Positions 49,413 through 57,966 of a DNA stretch of 64,000 bases are shown piece by piece. Position 1 is the stretch's first letter, and each line of letters begins with the position of its first letter. The notes beneath the pieces are model-generated. The model saw only the letters and a program-made list of their open reading frames with translations. It searched no databases and was not told the DNA's origin. Source of the DNA: CBDCFV01 sp965261795 (GTDB lineage: Bacteria; Chloroflexota; Dehalococcoidia; Lucifugimonadales; UBA3495); assembly GCA_965261795.1 (NCBI GenBank), contig OZ253476.1:62001-126000 (forward strand). Direction: 5' to 3'. Made by a program: the position numbers and the translations under genes.

Positions 49413-51845
49413 CTACCTCAGTTCCACCACGGTCACTCCGTCGTCGCTGGTCTCGGGGTCGAAGGGCGGCCTTTTTGTCAGGGGATGGCTGCTCAGGTAC
49501 TCCCTGATGGCCCGCCGCAGGGCGCCGGTGCCCTTGCCGTGAATAATGCGCAGCTCATTCACGCCGTCCAGGGCCGCGTCGTTCAACAAGCTTTCCACCT
49601 TGAGCAACGCATCTTCTACCCGCAACCCCCGGAGGTCTATCTCCGATGTTGCCGCACGGCGCAAGGGGCGGTCGAAATAGACGCCCTGCTGCGCGGCGAC
49701 CGCATGGGCTCCGGCGGGGCGTTCCAGTTGGTACACCGGAATCCTGGCACGCATGGTGCCCAACAAGACCTCTACCTGGTCTTCGGTGTCCAGCGGGCTG
49801 ATGACTTCCACAGGCCGGGGTATACCGCGGATGAAGACCCTGTCGCCACTGATCAACTTCTCCTGCCAAGGCGTCCTCTTTACTTCGATGGGCTGCCATT
49901 GGGCGGAGCGGACCTGCCGGGAGATTTCCTGCAACTGGGACCGTTGTTCCTGGATGTTCTGTCGTGACTCGGACTGGTCCAGGGCACGCTCCGCTTGCTG
50001 CAAACGGTCCAATAAATCGGCGATTTGGTCCATCAATTCCTGACGGGTGTCCTCCAGCATCTCCGCCTTGACGGCTTCGATGGACGACAACCGTTCTTCC
50101 ACTTCAGCTTGTTGTTGCTTGGATAGGGCTACGGTCTCGATTGCTTCGTGGCGCAGTTGGTCGACAATCGTCCGTTCTTCCTGGATTTCGCCCAGCAAGT
50201 TTTCTATAACCTGGTCCGTCGGCGACATCCAGGAACGTGCTTCCTCAATGATCTCTGATGGCAACCCGAGCCCGGCGGCGATGGTCAAGGCGTAGCTACG
50301 TCCGGGTACGCCTTGAGTAACCCGGTAGGTAGGCGCCAAGGTCTGGGGGTCGAGGTCAACGCTGGCGTTGACCATGCCGTGACATTCCTGCACATAACGG
50401 GCGACGCCCCGGTGGTGAGTGGTGGCTATCAACAACGGTCCCTGGCGTTGGAAGTGGCTCAGAATGGCTGCGCCAAGGGCCGCGCCCTCCTCAGGGTCGG
50501 TGCTGGTACCCAACTCGTCCACCAACACCAGCGAGTAGGGAGTGACTTGACCCATGATGGACAGGAGATTCTTGACGTGAGAGCTAAAGGTAGACAGGGC
50601 TTGTTCGATGCTTTGTTGGTCGCCGATGTCCGCGTAGACAGCGTCTATCATGGGAAAGGAGGCTTCTTCAGCCGGCACGTGCAGGCCGGCGTGGGCCATC
50701 AACGTCAGCAGACCCACGGTTTTCAGGGCGACGGTCTTGCCACCGGCGTTGGGACCGGTAATCAGCATCACCTGATTTTCCCTTCCGAGTTGTAGGCTGA
50801 TGGGCACGACGGCGCCGGTGAGCAAGGGATGGCGAGCGGCGCTCAGCCGCATACGCCGCTCATCTACCGGAGGGTCTGTAACTTGGGGAGCGGTAGCCCG
50901 CAGCGTTATGGAGTAACGGCCCTTGGCCATGCTCAGGTCCAGCCGAGCCACCAAGTCCAAGGTGAGCAACAAGTCCTCACCCGCTTGGCTCACCAGATTG
51001 GACAACTGCCGGAGCACCCGTTCAACCTCCCTCTCTTCGGCCAGCCGAGCTTCCCTCCAATGGTTGCCTTGGTCAATAGCGCCCATCGGTTCAATGAAGA
51101 CGGTTGCCCCGCTGTCGGAGACATCGTGAATAATGCCCGGCACCCGCTGCCGCATCTCGGCTTTGATCAACAAGACAAGGCGGCCGTTGCGTTGGGTTAT
51201 CAACGGCTCCTGCACCACCTCCAGCCTTTGGAACCGGCGCAGGCTGCGCTCCATTATCTGGTTCAGCCGCTGCTGAATGTCACGGCATTCCTGGCGCATC
51301 TGGCGCAAAGCCGGACTTGCATCGTCCAGCACTTCGCCGGAGGGGCTGATTGCAGCAGCAATAGCCATGTAGACCGGAGTAAGGTCGGGAATGTTCTCCG
51401 CATAGGCGGACAGCAGCGGGAATTCCTCGTGGCGGGACAGGTTGTCCCGGTCGTAACGGGCCGCGTGAATCAACTCGTGAACCGCGTAGAGTTCTTCTCC
51501 GCGAATGAGGCCGCCCAAAAGCGCGCGTTGGACGTATTCCCGAAGGTCTATCCCTGGGCCAAATTCCAGTGCGCCGCCGCGCTCCAAGTATTGTTTAGCT
51601 TCGGCGGTCTCTTGCTGCCGGTTGACAATTTCCAGCAAGTCCTGGGAAGGGGTGAGCGACTCGGCCAGTTCGCGACCGATATGAGTGCGGGTGTGGGCCG
51701 CCACTTGGGTGCGAATCTGGTCGAACCCAAGGAGGTCCAGCGACTCCTGCGAGCTGTTCACCGCAGATGCCGCAGAGATTCTCCGGTCTTTCAACTCCAT
51801 GGAAGTACGATCTGCGCTCTTGGCGTTCTCCACGGTCAGGTCCAT
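49413..51845 (-). CDS. mutS2: MutS2 (ribosome-collision ATPase/endonuclease)
   Basis: 810 residues from the ATG at 51845, whose first ten bases overlap the end of the VLRF1-like gene. It has the MutS-like core with Walker A VMLITGPNAGGKTVALKTVG (about 360) and YSLVLVDELGTSTDPEEGA (Walker B), a long coiled coil (about 510-640), a KOW-like domain (about 660-700) and a C-terminal SMR domain with DLRG (about 735) and IIHGKGTGALR (about 766). In Bacillus subtilis MutS2 senses collided ribosomes and splits them. Coupling to a Vms1-like hydrolase gene strongly suggests the same job here, over mismatch repair or recombination. Confidence 0.95.
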   Translation of the reverse strand: MDLTVENAKSADRTSMELKDRRISAASAVNSSQESLDLLGFDQIRTQVAAHTRTHIGRELAESLTPSQDLLEIVNRQQETAEAKQYLERGGALEFGPGIDLREYVQRALLGGLIRGEELYAVHELIHAARYDRDNLSRHEEFPLLSAYAENIPDLTPVYMAIAAAISPSGEVLDDASPALRQMRQECRDIQQRLNQIMERSLRRFQRLEVVQEPLITQRNGRLVLLIKAEMRQRVPGIIHDVSDSGATVFIEPMGAIDQGNHWREARLAEEREVERVLRQLSNLVSQAGEDLLLTLDLVARLDLSMAKGRYSITLRATAPQVTDPPVDERRMRLSAARHPLLTGAVVPISLQLGRENQVMLITGPNAGGKTVALKTVGLLTLMAHAGLHVPAEEASFPMIDAVYADIGDQQSIEQALSTFSSHVKNLLSIMGQVTPYSLVLVDELGTSTDPEEGAALGAAILSHFQRQGPLLIATTHHRGVARYVQECHGMVNASVDLDPQTLAPTYRVTQGVPGRSYALTIAAGLGLPSEIIEEARSWMSPTDQVIENLLGEIQEERTIVDQLRHEAIETVALSKQQQAEVEERLSSIEAVKAEMLEDTRQELMDQIADLLDRLQQAERALDQSESRQNIQEQRSQLQEISRQVRSAQWQPIEVKRTPWQEKLISGDRVFIRGIPRPVEVISPLDTEDQVEVLLGTMRARIPVYQLERPAGAHAVAAQQGVYFDRPLRRAATSEIDLRGLRVEDALLKVESLLNDAALDGVNELRIIHGKGTGALRRAIREYLSSHPLTKRPPFDPETSDDGVTVVELR

Positions 51846-52642
51846 TGGAAGCTGTACACCCTGCTCTCCCGCAATATGGCGGGCAATTCGTCCAGAGTAT
51901 CACGTTTCGGGTCGCGCACATTGATGCGCCGGCCCAAGGTGATTTGGCTAAACCGCCGCAAAGAGGGGCAAACTTTCAACAAGCCGTTGAGAGTTATTTT
52001 CTCTCCCCCCAAGAAAACGTAGTCCAACTCGCGGGCATAAGGCGCAAACTGCACTTGTACAACTTCGCAAGTCTTGTCGTAAATCTTGCGTATCTGACCT
52101 TCGCGGATTCGCTGGAACCGGAGTTGAGACGTGCCCCCCGCGTGGTGTTTCCCTTTCACGTACCGGGCATCGGTCTTGGAGGACAGCAGGCGGTCCCCTT
52201 GGTAAACGGCCACCGAGAAACGTCCCAACCGGAGCAACACCACGCCGATGGTGTAGTCGGCCTCCAAAATCGACAGCAGAGGCGAGGGCTCCCAATGGCC
52301 GGAGAGTTGATTGGCCTTTACCGGGAAGGGAGGCACGACGACCAGCGCTTCGTTTCCGCAGCGGAAGGCAGTGATACCCGTGTCCGACTCTAAAACCCCT
52401 CGGTCCAAACCGGCAAGCCGGTCTTGCCACTCGGCCCCGGCGACGCCTTGTGACGCAAGAAAATCACTTAGCTTGCCGGGTTTCAGGTACACAGTGGACG
52501 CGGGTAAGGAAGGGGCAGGAGCACTGGCGTCCAGAATGCGCTCCAAGCGAGTTTTGGTGACGAATTGGCCGGACTGCAAGCCCCGGAAAGGTTCGTCTCC
52601 TGCAGTCGCGGCGGAAGCGGACGGTCCAGGTTCGCTGTCCAT
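51836..52642 (-). CDS. Vms1/ANKZF1-like release factor (bacterial VLRF1-type peptidyl-tRNA hydrolase)
   Basis: 268 residues from the ATG at 52642; a GTG at 52705 is the alternative. The central sequence HHAGGTSQLRFQRIREGQIR (about 165-185) is the VLRF1 signature: an eRF1-like fold in which the glutamine after the glycines promotes cleavage of peptidyl-tRNA. VVVPPFPVKAN, YTIGVVLLRLGRFSVAVYQG and LDYVFLGGEKITLNGLL fit the rest of the fold. The protein lacks the zinc finger and ankyrin parts of eukaryotic Vms1. The gene ends within the mutS2 start. Expected role: freeing the nascent chain on split 50S subunits. Confidence 0.82.
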   Translation of the reverse strand: MDSEPGPSASAATAGDEPFRGLQSGQFVTKTRLERILDASAPAPSLPASTVYLKPGKLSDFLASQGVAGAEWQDRLAGLDRGVLESDTGITAFRCGNEALVVVPPFPVKANQLSGHWEPSPLLSILEADYTIGVVLLRLGRFSVAVYQGDRLLSSKTDARYVKGKHHAGGTSQLRFQRIREGQIRKIYDKTCEVVQVQFAPYARELDYVFLGGEKITLNGLLKVCPSLRRFSQITLGRRINVRDPKRDTLDELPAILRESRVYSFQWT

Positions 52643-52720
52643 ACGTTCTTTCGGCCCAAGGCGGTGGAGGTTACTTTTCCCCGCTATCGGTAATCCTCCA
52701 CGCACACGGATGAGGAAGGT

Positions 52721-53275
52721 CTAACTGGCGAAGGAATTTCGGAAGCGGTAAAGGGTGAATTCCGGTTCGACGGGAGCGACCGGCAGGTATTCGGCCTCTT
52801 GTATCTTGGCTACGATGAACCACGGGCCCTCCCCTTGGAGGGCATTCAGGAATACCCCTTCCAACTCTTCCAGGTCGGAGACGGTGGCGGTGTTTGCGAT
52901 GCCGCAGCTCTGGGCGACTTGCTCCAGATCGGTCCCGTTAGCAGTGTGACTGGGCTGATGCCCCGTCTGCCCCCATTCTTCGTTGTCCCAAACCACCACC
53001 ACAAGGTTCCTGGGCTGTTCCCGGCCAATTGTGCCGATGGTTCCCAGGTTCATCAGTATAGACCCGTCGCCGTCGAGGGAGATTACCTTCTCGTCGGTGC
53101 CCATGCACATACCCAAGGCGATGGAGGAGCACAATCCCATGCTGCCGTAGGTATAGAAGTTGCGGTCCCGGTGACCCGCGTGCCAAAGCTCGTCGCTGGT
53201 TGGCCCAAGGTTGGCCACGATGGGATAGTTGCCGGCGTGGCTCAGGACAAGTTTCGTGGCCTCCAGTCTAAACAC
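52721..53275 (-). CDS. Thiamine-diphosphate enzyme, beta subunit (sulfopyruvate/phosphonopyruvate decarboxylase type)
   Basis: 184 residues. GSMGLCSSIALGMCMGTDEK then VISLDGDGSILMNLGTIGTI (GDG...N thiamine-diphosphate and Mg site, about 65-85) and VVVWDNEEWGQTGHQPSHT are typical of the C-terminal ThDP domain encoded as a separate subunit, as in ComE. The gene overlaps the end of the alpha-subunit gene by 8 bp. Together they would decarboxylate a 3-sulfo- or 3-phosphono-pyruvate-like acid. No comA-C genes are near, so coenzyme M synthesis is unlikely; sulfonate catabolism is possible. Confidence 0.85.
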   Translation of the reverse strand: MFRLEATKLVLSHAGNYPIVANLGPTSDELWHAGHRDRNFYTYGSMGLCSSIALGMCMGTDEKVISLDGDGSILMNLGTIGTIGREQPRNLVVVVWDNEEWGQTGHQPSHTANGTDLEQVAQSCGIANTATVSDLEELEGVFLNALQGEGPWFIVAKIQEAEYLPVAPVEPEFTLYRFRNSFAS

Positions 53276-53774
53276 GCTTGCCTCCGTGCAGCATCTGGGT
53301 CAAACAAATCGCCACCGGCTGCCGCCCGGCGTAACAAAGCTTCATCGCTCCGTCCAACAAGGTGTCCAAGCGATAATCGTCGTCGATGGTGAAGTGGACC
53401 AGCCCCAATAGGTCCAGGATTGGACGGGTGGTCTTGCCCATGGGTATCTGCGCAATGTTGAATTCCCCGGGGCCGCCCCTCAGATTTATGAAAATGGGTA
53501 TGGGGGTGCGGGCGGGAATACAAAGGCTTGCGATGGCGTTAATCGTGTTGCCAAACCCGCTGGACTGCATGAACACCGCGGCGTTGCGTCCGACGGCGTA
53601 GGAGCCGACGGCAACGCCGATGGCCTCTTCTTCTCGGGCCGCCGACACCAAGTGAAAGAAAGGGTCCTCATCAATGATGCTGGTGACTTGATGGATGGAC
53701 GTGTCGGGCACGTAGGAGATTAACGAGGTATCCCAGTTCTTCAAGCTTTGTACGATGGTCTCAGCCCAAGTCAT
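53268..53774 (-). CDS. Thiamine-diphosphate enzyme, alpha subunit (sulfopyruvate/phosphonopyruvate decarboxylase type)
   Basis: 168 residues from the ATG of MTWAETIVQS at 53774. The open frame continues to 53939 but through palindromic repeats, so it is not coding there. The Pyr domain motif SAAREEEAIGVAVGSYAVGR holds the catalytic glutamate that activates the cofactor, followed by FMQSSGFGNTINAIASL. It forms the active enzyme with the beta subunit encoded immediately downstream; the active site lies between subunits. Confidence 0.85.
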   Translation of the reverse strand: MTWAETIVQSLKNWDTSLISYVPDTSIHQVTSIIDEDPFFHLVSAAREEEAIGVAVGSYAVGRNAAVFMQSSGFGNTINAIASLCIPARTPIPIFINLRGGPGEFNIAQIPMGKTTRPILDLLGLVHFTIDDDYRLDTLLDGAMKLCYAGRQPVAICLTQMLHGGKRV

Positions 53775-53850
53775 AGATCGGCACGCCTCACTTGCGGGAG
53801 CCTGGAATTGCCCGGTATAAATGAACATCACCCCCGCGCGGTCGGGGGCT

Positions 53851-53921
53851 GGATTCCCGCCTTCGCGGGAATGACGGAGTGACGCGGGAATGACGGAGTG
53901 ACGCGGGAATGACGGAGTGAC
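53851..53921. repeat. Palindromic repeat with a three-fold 19-bp tandem expansion
   Basis: GGATTCCCGCCTTCGCGGG followed by three copies of GCGGGAATGACGGAGTGAC (53865-53921). Again the right arm plus flank is what has been amplified. Confidence 0.85.
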
Positions 53922-53943
53922 GCGGCAACGGCCCATCATCCCG

Positions 53944-54423
53944 TCAGGTCTCGTCTCCGGTGGTGGAACTTTCGCCTTCTATATAGTCCCGGGCGCCGGC
54001 GGCGTGGAAACTGCTCAAGGCCTCTTCCAGCCGGTCGTGGAAAGTTTCCGAGTCCCGAGGTTGCAACATGAGGCTTCGCCCATTGGCCATACGCAAACGG
54101 AGCCGGTCGCCGATGGAGGGCAGGCTCAAAAATTCCACGTGGGAAATTTGATGGAACGGTATAACCCTCTTTCGAGGAGTCCCGAACATGATGACCATGT
54201 AGCCTGGGAATATCATGTAATGCTTGGCGGTGGTAAGCCAACTGTAAGCCGCCACTGCCAGCCCCAAGACCAAGACCAAGACCATGCCATTATCCGGTTG
54301 TCCCGTCACGCCCAGCACACTGGCTAGACCAAACGCTGCAACTATGAGGGCGAAGATGAGGGTCAGGTTCATACTCCGGCGGTTGCTGTCCCAGTGTATT
54401 GGAGGTTCTTGTGAAGGTTGCAT
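53944..54423 (-). CDS. Membrane protein with bacterial PH-like domain
   Basis: 159 residues. Two hydrophobic helices near the N-terminus (LTLIFALIVAAFGLASVLGV and MVLVLVLGLAVAAYSWL, about 19-67) are followed by a soluble region with YMIFPGYMVIMFGTPRKRVI then PFHQISHVEFLSLPSIGDRL, the strand pattern of bacterial PH-type (DUF304-like) domains. The C-terminus is acidic. The function is unknown; it is probably anchored in the inner membrane with the PH-like domain in the cytoplasm. Monocistronic. Confidence 0.65.
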   Translation of the reverse strand: MQPSQEPPIHWDSNRRSMNLTLIFALIVAAFGLASVLGVTGQPDNGMVLVLVLGLAVAAYSWLTTAKHYMIFPGYMVIMFGTPRKRVIPFHQISHVEFLSLPSIGDRLRLRMANGRSLMLQPRDSETFHDRLEEALSSFHAAGARDYIEGESSTTGDET

Positions 54424-54789
54424 GGGCCTATTTTAGCACAAGTGTTAATTCCCGTGACAGTCGTAAATTCCGGCTGGGCGCCGGTCAGAAGAGTGTGCAG
54501 AGGTCGTGGAGGGAGACGGGGCTGATTTTTTTTGATTTCCGTATCATTTTGTGTCTTTATGTGTCATTCAGCTTTGGCGTCCGACATGGATTTATCGATA
54601 TTTGTGCAGTTTCAGACCAGTTTGACGCACTCTCTGTGCAGGCTTTTGCTGTAATTGTGTCATCCTGTGTCGTTGATTCCATGATGCTTCAGCCACAGGC
54701 GCCGGTCCGGTTCCCTGAACGGCAGGATCACTATGTGACTATCTCAAAACTAACCTGCCCTGCTAACCTCCACTCGAATATGGCGTAAA
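54424..54789. other. Non-coding region, no gene seen
   Basis: About 365 bp upstream of the 54423 gene and before the repeat array. There are a few TGTGTC-rich stretches (54549-54675) but no recognisable gene or remnant. Confidence 0.4.
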
Positions 54790-55158
54790 CCTATGGATTC
54801 CCGCCTGCGCGGGAATGACGGGTTGGGTGCCCTATGGATTCCCGCCTGCGCGGGAATGACGGGTTGGGTGCCCTATGGATTCCCGCCTGCGCGGGAATGA
54901 CGGGTTTGGCGCCCTATGGATTCCCGCCTGCGCGGAAATGACGGGTTTGGCGCCCTATGGATTCCCGCCTGCGCGGGAATGACGGGTTTGGCGCCCTATG
55001 GATTCCCGCCTGCGCGGAAATGACGGGTTTGGCGCCCTATGGATTCCCGCCTGCGCGGGAATGACGGGTTGGGCGCCCTATGGATTCCCGCCTGCGCGGA
55101 AATGACGGGTTTGGCGCCCTATGGATTCCCGCCTGCGCGGGAATGACGGGTTGGGTGC
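54790..55158. repeat. Nine-unit 41-bp tandem array of the palindromic repeat
   Basis: Nine head-to-tail units of exactly 41 bp, each holding GGATTCCCGCCTGCGCGGG (or ...CGGAA) then AATGACGGGTT and a short variable tail (GGGTGCC, TGGCGCC). Differences fall at two or three positions and alternate between units, which points to duplication of pairs. No unique spacers, so it is not a CRISPR array. The following 55159-55447 stretch holds no gene but has a GGCGGGCGGGACGCCCGC motif. Confidence 0.92.
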
Positions 55159-55447
55159 CCTATCGTGTTTGTTGGGTGCTCGCAGTGTTTGTTAGGTGCT
55201 GCGCAGTGTTTTGAGACAGTTTCCATGCACGGCAAGTTCCATGCACGGCAAGTAGTATGGTAATGCGGCGTTGGCGTATTTGGAAAGCAGCAAATGTCAT
55301 AAGAGTTCCGGAGCTTATTTCTCAGGATAAAAGTCCGACAAGTCCAGGATACGACGCGGAAGTGTTCGGTATGGGATATGGCGGGCGGGACGCCCGCGCT
55401 CCCATCCGACCAACCAGTTTTAGTCACACCCTCGTATTGGGTTTTCG

Positions 55448-55476
55448 TTGACAGCTAAAGGGGCCTAAACTACACT
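55448..55476 (+). promoter_or_regulatory. Sigma70-type promoter of the SDR gene
   Basis: Consensus TTGACA (55448-55453), 17-bp spacer and TACACT (55471-55476), about 47 bp upstream of the ATG. Confidence 0.75.
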
Positions 55477-55522
55477 CGGCCTTGCTTCCAACTTGAGCGG
55501 GACCGCTTGAACAAGAGAGGAC

Positions 55523-56308
55523 ATGATGGAGCTTGAAGACAAGATTGCGGTGGTCACCGGAGCGGGCAGGGGGATGGGACGGGCCATTTCGTTGCAATTG
55601 GCTGAAGCCGGGGCCCACATTGCGGTTTCCGACATCAACGCCGAGTCAGTCGAAGACACGGCGACGGCGGTGAAGGAGTTGGGGCGGCAGAGCCTGGCTG
55701 TTCCCGCCGACATGGGGAACGTCGACGACATCGACCGCATGATCGCCCAAGCGAAAGAGACTTTCGGCCGCATCGACATAATGGTCAACAACGCCGGGGT
55801 GACCAAGTACCTCTATATCATGGACGTGGTTGAGGAGGACTGGGACCGGATACACCGGGTTAACGCCAAGGGAGTCTTCTTCGGTATGCAGCGGGCCGCG
55901 CGGGAGATGATCGAACAGGGCGGAGGCGGGCGCATCATCAACATAGCCTCCATCGCCGGTAAGGGCTATTCCGGGACATCCAACGCGGCCTACGCCGCCA
56001 GCAAAGGGGCGGTGCTGGCCATGACCATGATCGCCGCCCACCAGTTGGGGCGGCACGACATTAACGTAAACGCCATCTGCCCCGGCGCGACCTTGACCGC
56101 AATGGGCGAAGAGACCATGGCAGGCCGCGCCGCAACGTCCGGCATAACCATAGAAGAGTTGGCCCAAGCCCGTGACGCCAGGATACCGATCGGGAGGGCC
56201 AACGAGCCGGAGGACATAGCGGCCATGGCACGGTTCCTGTCCGGCCCCGGCTCCCGCAACATCACCGGCCAGTCATTCAACGTTGACGGCGGGCTGGTGA
56301 TGCATTAA
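55523..56308 (+). CDS. Short-chain dehydrogenase/reductase (FabG-like)
   Basis: 261 residues; the second ATG at 55526 has slightly better spacing to GAGAGG. Classical SDR: cofactor loop VVTGAGRGMGRAI, NNAGVT, INIASIAGKGYSGT with the catalytic serine region, and YAASKGAVLAM with YxxxK. DVNAESVED-type text after beta-2 (SDINAESVED) suggests NAD preference. The C-terminus SFNVDGGLVMH is typical. The substrate is unknown. It is followed 48 bp later by a small ferredoxin-fold protein gene and probably shares its transcript. Confidence 0.92.
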   Translation: MMELEDKIAVVTGAGRGMGRAISLQLAEAGAHIAVSDINAESVEDTATAVKELGRQSLAVPADMGNVDDIDRMIAQAKETFGRIDIMVNNAGVTKYLYIMDVVEEDWDRIHRVNAKGVFFGMQRAAREMIEQGGGGRIINIASIAGKGYSGTSNAAYAASKGAVLAMTMIAAHQLGRHDINVNAICPGATLTAMGEETMAGRAATSGITIEELAQARDARIPIGRANEPEDIAAMARFLSGPGSRNITGQSFNVDGGLVMH

Positions 56309-56356
56309 GCGGGGGAGCGAGGGTGGTAAACAGACAATCTGAAAGGAGCGACAGCT

Positions 56357-56764
56357 ATGCAGGACCGAAACGGCAATGCCCCGACGCAGCCCACCGGCAG
56401 CACGGTACTGGTTGTCACCATGGACGTTGACCCGGAGGACGAAGCAGAATTCAACAAGTGGTACAACGAGCAGCACCTGCCAGAGCGGATGGAGATTCTC
56501 GGCTACATCAGCGCTCGGCGGTTCAAGCTGGAAGAAGGGGAAGGCGCACTCAAGTACCTGTGCGTCTGGGAGTTGGAAGATGGCAGCCCGCTGCAAAGCC
56601 TGATGTACCAAGAACAGCAGGACGACCCCACTGCCCTGTACCTGCGGGTCAGCAAGACAATCAAGGCCCGCACCCGCGGCCTCTACCACCAGATATTCCC
56701 TGATACCGGCGCCTTCGAGGACCACTCCGGCTTCCACCCCCGCCATCAGGAGGTCTCGGCATAA
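56357..56764 (+). CDS. Small dimeric alpha/beta-barrel protein (DUF4286/EthD-like)
   Basis: 135 residues; AAAGGAG precedes the ATG. TVLVVTMDVDPEDEAEFNKW then YNEQHLPERMEILGYISARR has the WYxxxHLPE pattern of small alpha+beta proteins annotated as DUF4286 or EthD-like, and ALKYLCVWELED is the second core strand. The histidine in EQHLPE may be catalytic or a ligand. It follows the SDR gene directly, so the two may act in one degradative pathway. Specific function unknown. Confidence 0.7.
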   Translation: MQDRNGNAPTQPTGSTVLVVTMDVDPEDEAEFNKWYNEQHLPERMEILGYISARRFKLEEGEGALKYLCVWELEDGSPLQSLMYQEQQDDPTALYLRVSKTIKARTRGLYHQIFPDTGAFEDHSGFHPRHQEVSA

Positions 56765-56839
56765 GGAGCGGGTTTAATGCGCAAGTTTCAGGCCCTGCTT
56801 GCGATATAACATAAGTGAGCAAATGGTACTATTGCTCCA

Positions 56840-57328
56840 ATGGGGAATTTGGTGGATTGGCTTGGCCTTGCCGTCGGCATAGGCGGTCTGGTTGCGGGCA
56901 TCGTGGGACTGATATTCGCTTTTCTAGCCCGCCGGGCCGCCAAGTCAGCGGAAACTGCTGCGAATGAGGCGCAACGGGCACTGACACGGACGCTGAGCGT
57001 AATGGACGTTGAGCGGGCGGTGGCACTGATAAGCCGTCTGAAATTGCTGCACCAAGTGGGATATTGGAATTCTGCATTGGAGTTATATCAGTATCTGAGA
57101 AGGATGCTGAGTGACATTTATGAGAGAATGCCCACCGAATTGGGCGATATACGAACCGCCTTGTCTGAAGCTATCCCCAAAATTTCCGACATAGAGAATG
57201 AAGTAAGAAAGTTCGGCCATGGGAACAAAGACGGAAAGCCTGATGAGTTGCCCAAATTTGATGAGATTCTGAATGATGTTCAACAGAACCTCGAAACACT
57301 GCAGAGTGCTGACATCTTCAGGCGATAA
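56840..57328 (+). CDS. Small membrane-anchored helical protein
   Basis: 162 residues. One N-terminal membrane helix (LGLAVGIGGLVAGIVGLIFAF, about 8-28), then RRAAKSAETAANEAQRAL and a long helical cytoplasmic region ending QNLETLQSADIFRR. I do not recognise a family. It is followed after 15 bp by another small unknown gene on the same strand, both more AT-rich than the neighbours. The pair looks like an acquired two-gene unit. Confidence 0.6.
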   Translation: MGNLVDWLGLAVGIGGLVAGIVGLIFAFLARRAAKSAETAANEAQRALTRTLSVMDVERAVALISRLKLLHQVGYWNSALELYQYLRRMLSDIYERMPTELGDIRTALSEAIPKISDIENEVRKFGHGNKDGKPDELPKFDEILNDVQQNLETLQSADIFRR

Positions 57329-57343
57329 GAGGAAGGTATAGCA

Positions 57344-57700
57344 ATGGTAGAAATGAGCGATATTATTGCTAAACTCACCGAGCGCACTGCGCAAAATCGA
57401 GTGCCATGGAAAACTTCTGCCAGCGAGGGGACTTTTATTGCCGCCTTCGGAAATTTGTCGGTGTTGATTTCATCACAGAGCATCGGTATAGCGACCGAAA
57501 CAAAACTGTCTGTGCTCAACAAGGAAGGCAATGAAATAGATTACGCAGAGCATAGTGACTCCGTTTTTGGGGATGAAAAAAGGTACAGTCAGCTTAAAGA
57601 TCTGTATCAGTCTGCGAAACGTTGTGCGGGTGGAACTGATTGGAAGCTCGAGGAGCTTTTTGCCAGGATCGACTCCGCCCCTCCAGTTTCGCCTGCATAA
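57344..57700 (+). CDS. Small hypothetical protein, partner of the membrane-anchored protein
   Basis: 118 residues with an AAGG-type ribosome-binding site. IIAKLTERTAQNRVPWKTSA then SEGTFIAAFGNLSVLISSQ gives a helix followed by beta strands, with RYSQLKDLYQSAKRCAGGTD near the C-terminus. Similar short proteins with a VPWKT...TF..FGN..V.I pattern occur scattered in bacterial genomes, but I know no function for them. It is probably co-transcribed with the 56840 gene. Confidence 0.55.
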   Translation: MVEMSDIIAKLTERTAQNRVPWKTSASEGTFIAAFGNLSVLISSQSIGIATETKLSVLNKEGNEIDYAEHSDSVFGDEKRYSQLKDLYQSAKRCAGGTDWKLEELFARIDSAPPVSPA

Positions 57701-57727
57701 CTGTCCTGATAGACATGTGTCGCCCGT

Positions 57728-57925
57728 TTACTCAACCCGCGTCAGCCGCAGCAATTTGCTCAGCTCCTGGGCCTCGTCCAGACGCCACAGGCATTCCAAC
57801 AGGGAGCCTATGCATCGGCGGCCAAATGTTCGGTGGCCTAAGGAGCAGAACTTGTCCTCGACCTTGGCGTCGGTCATCGGATTCTTGTAGTGGCCCTTGT
57901 AGCAGGCGACTTGGGATGAGTACAA
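57728..57925 (-). pseudogene. C-terminal remnant of an MmgE/PrpD-family protein
   Basis: The minus-strand reading CYKGHYKNPMTDAKVEDKF then GSLLECLWRLDEAQELSKLL matches the last 60 residues of MmgE/PrpD (2-methylcitrate dehydratase family) proteins, ending at TAA (57728-57730). Nothing of the first 390 or so residues remains upstream, where a repeat begins. It is a deletion scar. Confidence 0.65.
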
Positions 57926-57966
57926 CTGGCCGGATTTAAAGGGGTGTTAACAAAATCCAACTGTTC

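Noticed and set aside
53775..53939. N-terminal extension of the decarboxylase alpha subunit
   Set aside because: The extra 55 codons translate palindromic repeat DNA; the Met at 53774 aligns with the normal family start.
54790..55158. Possible CRISPR array (nine regular repeats)
   Set aside because: Units are contiguous 41-bp tandem copies with no unique spacers and no cas genes nearby; the unit is the palindromic repeat family seen elsewhere in the window.
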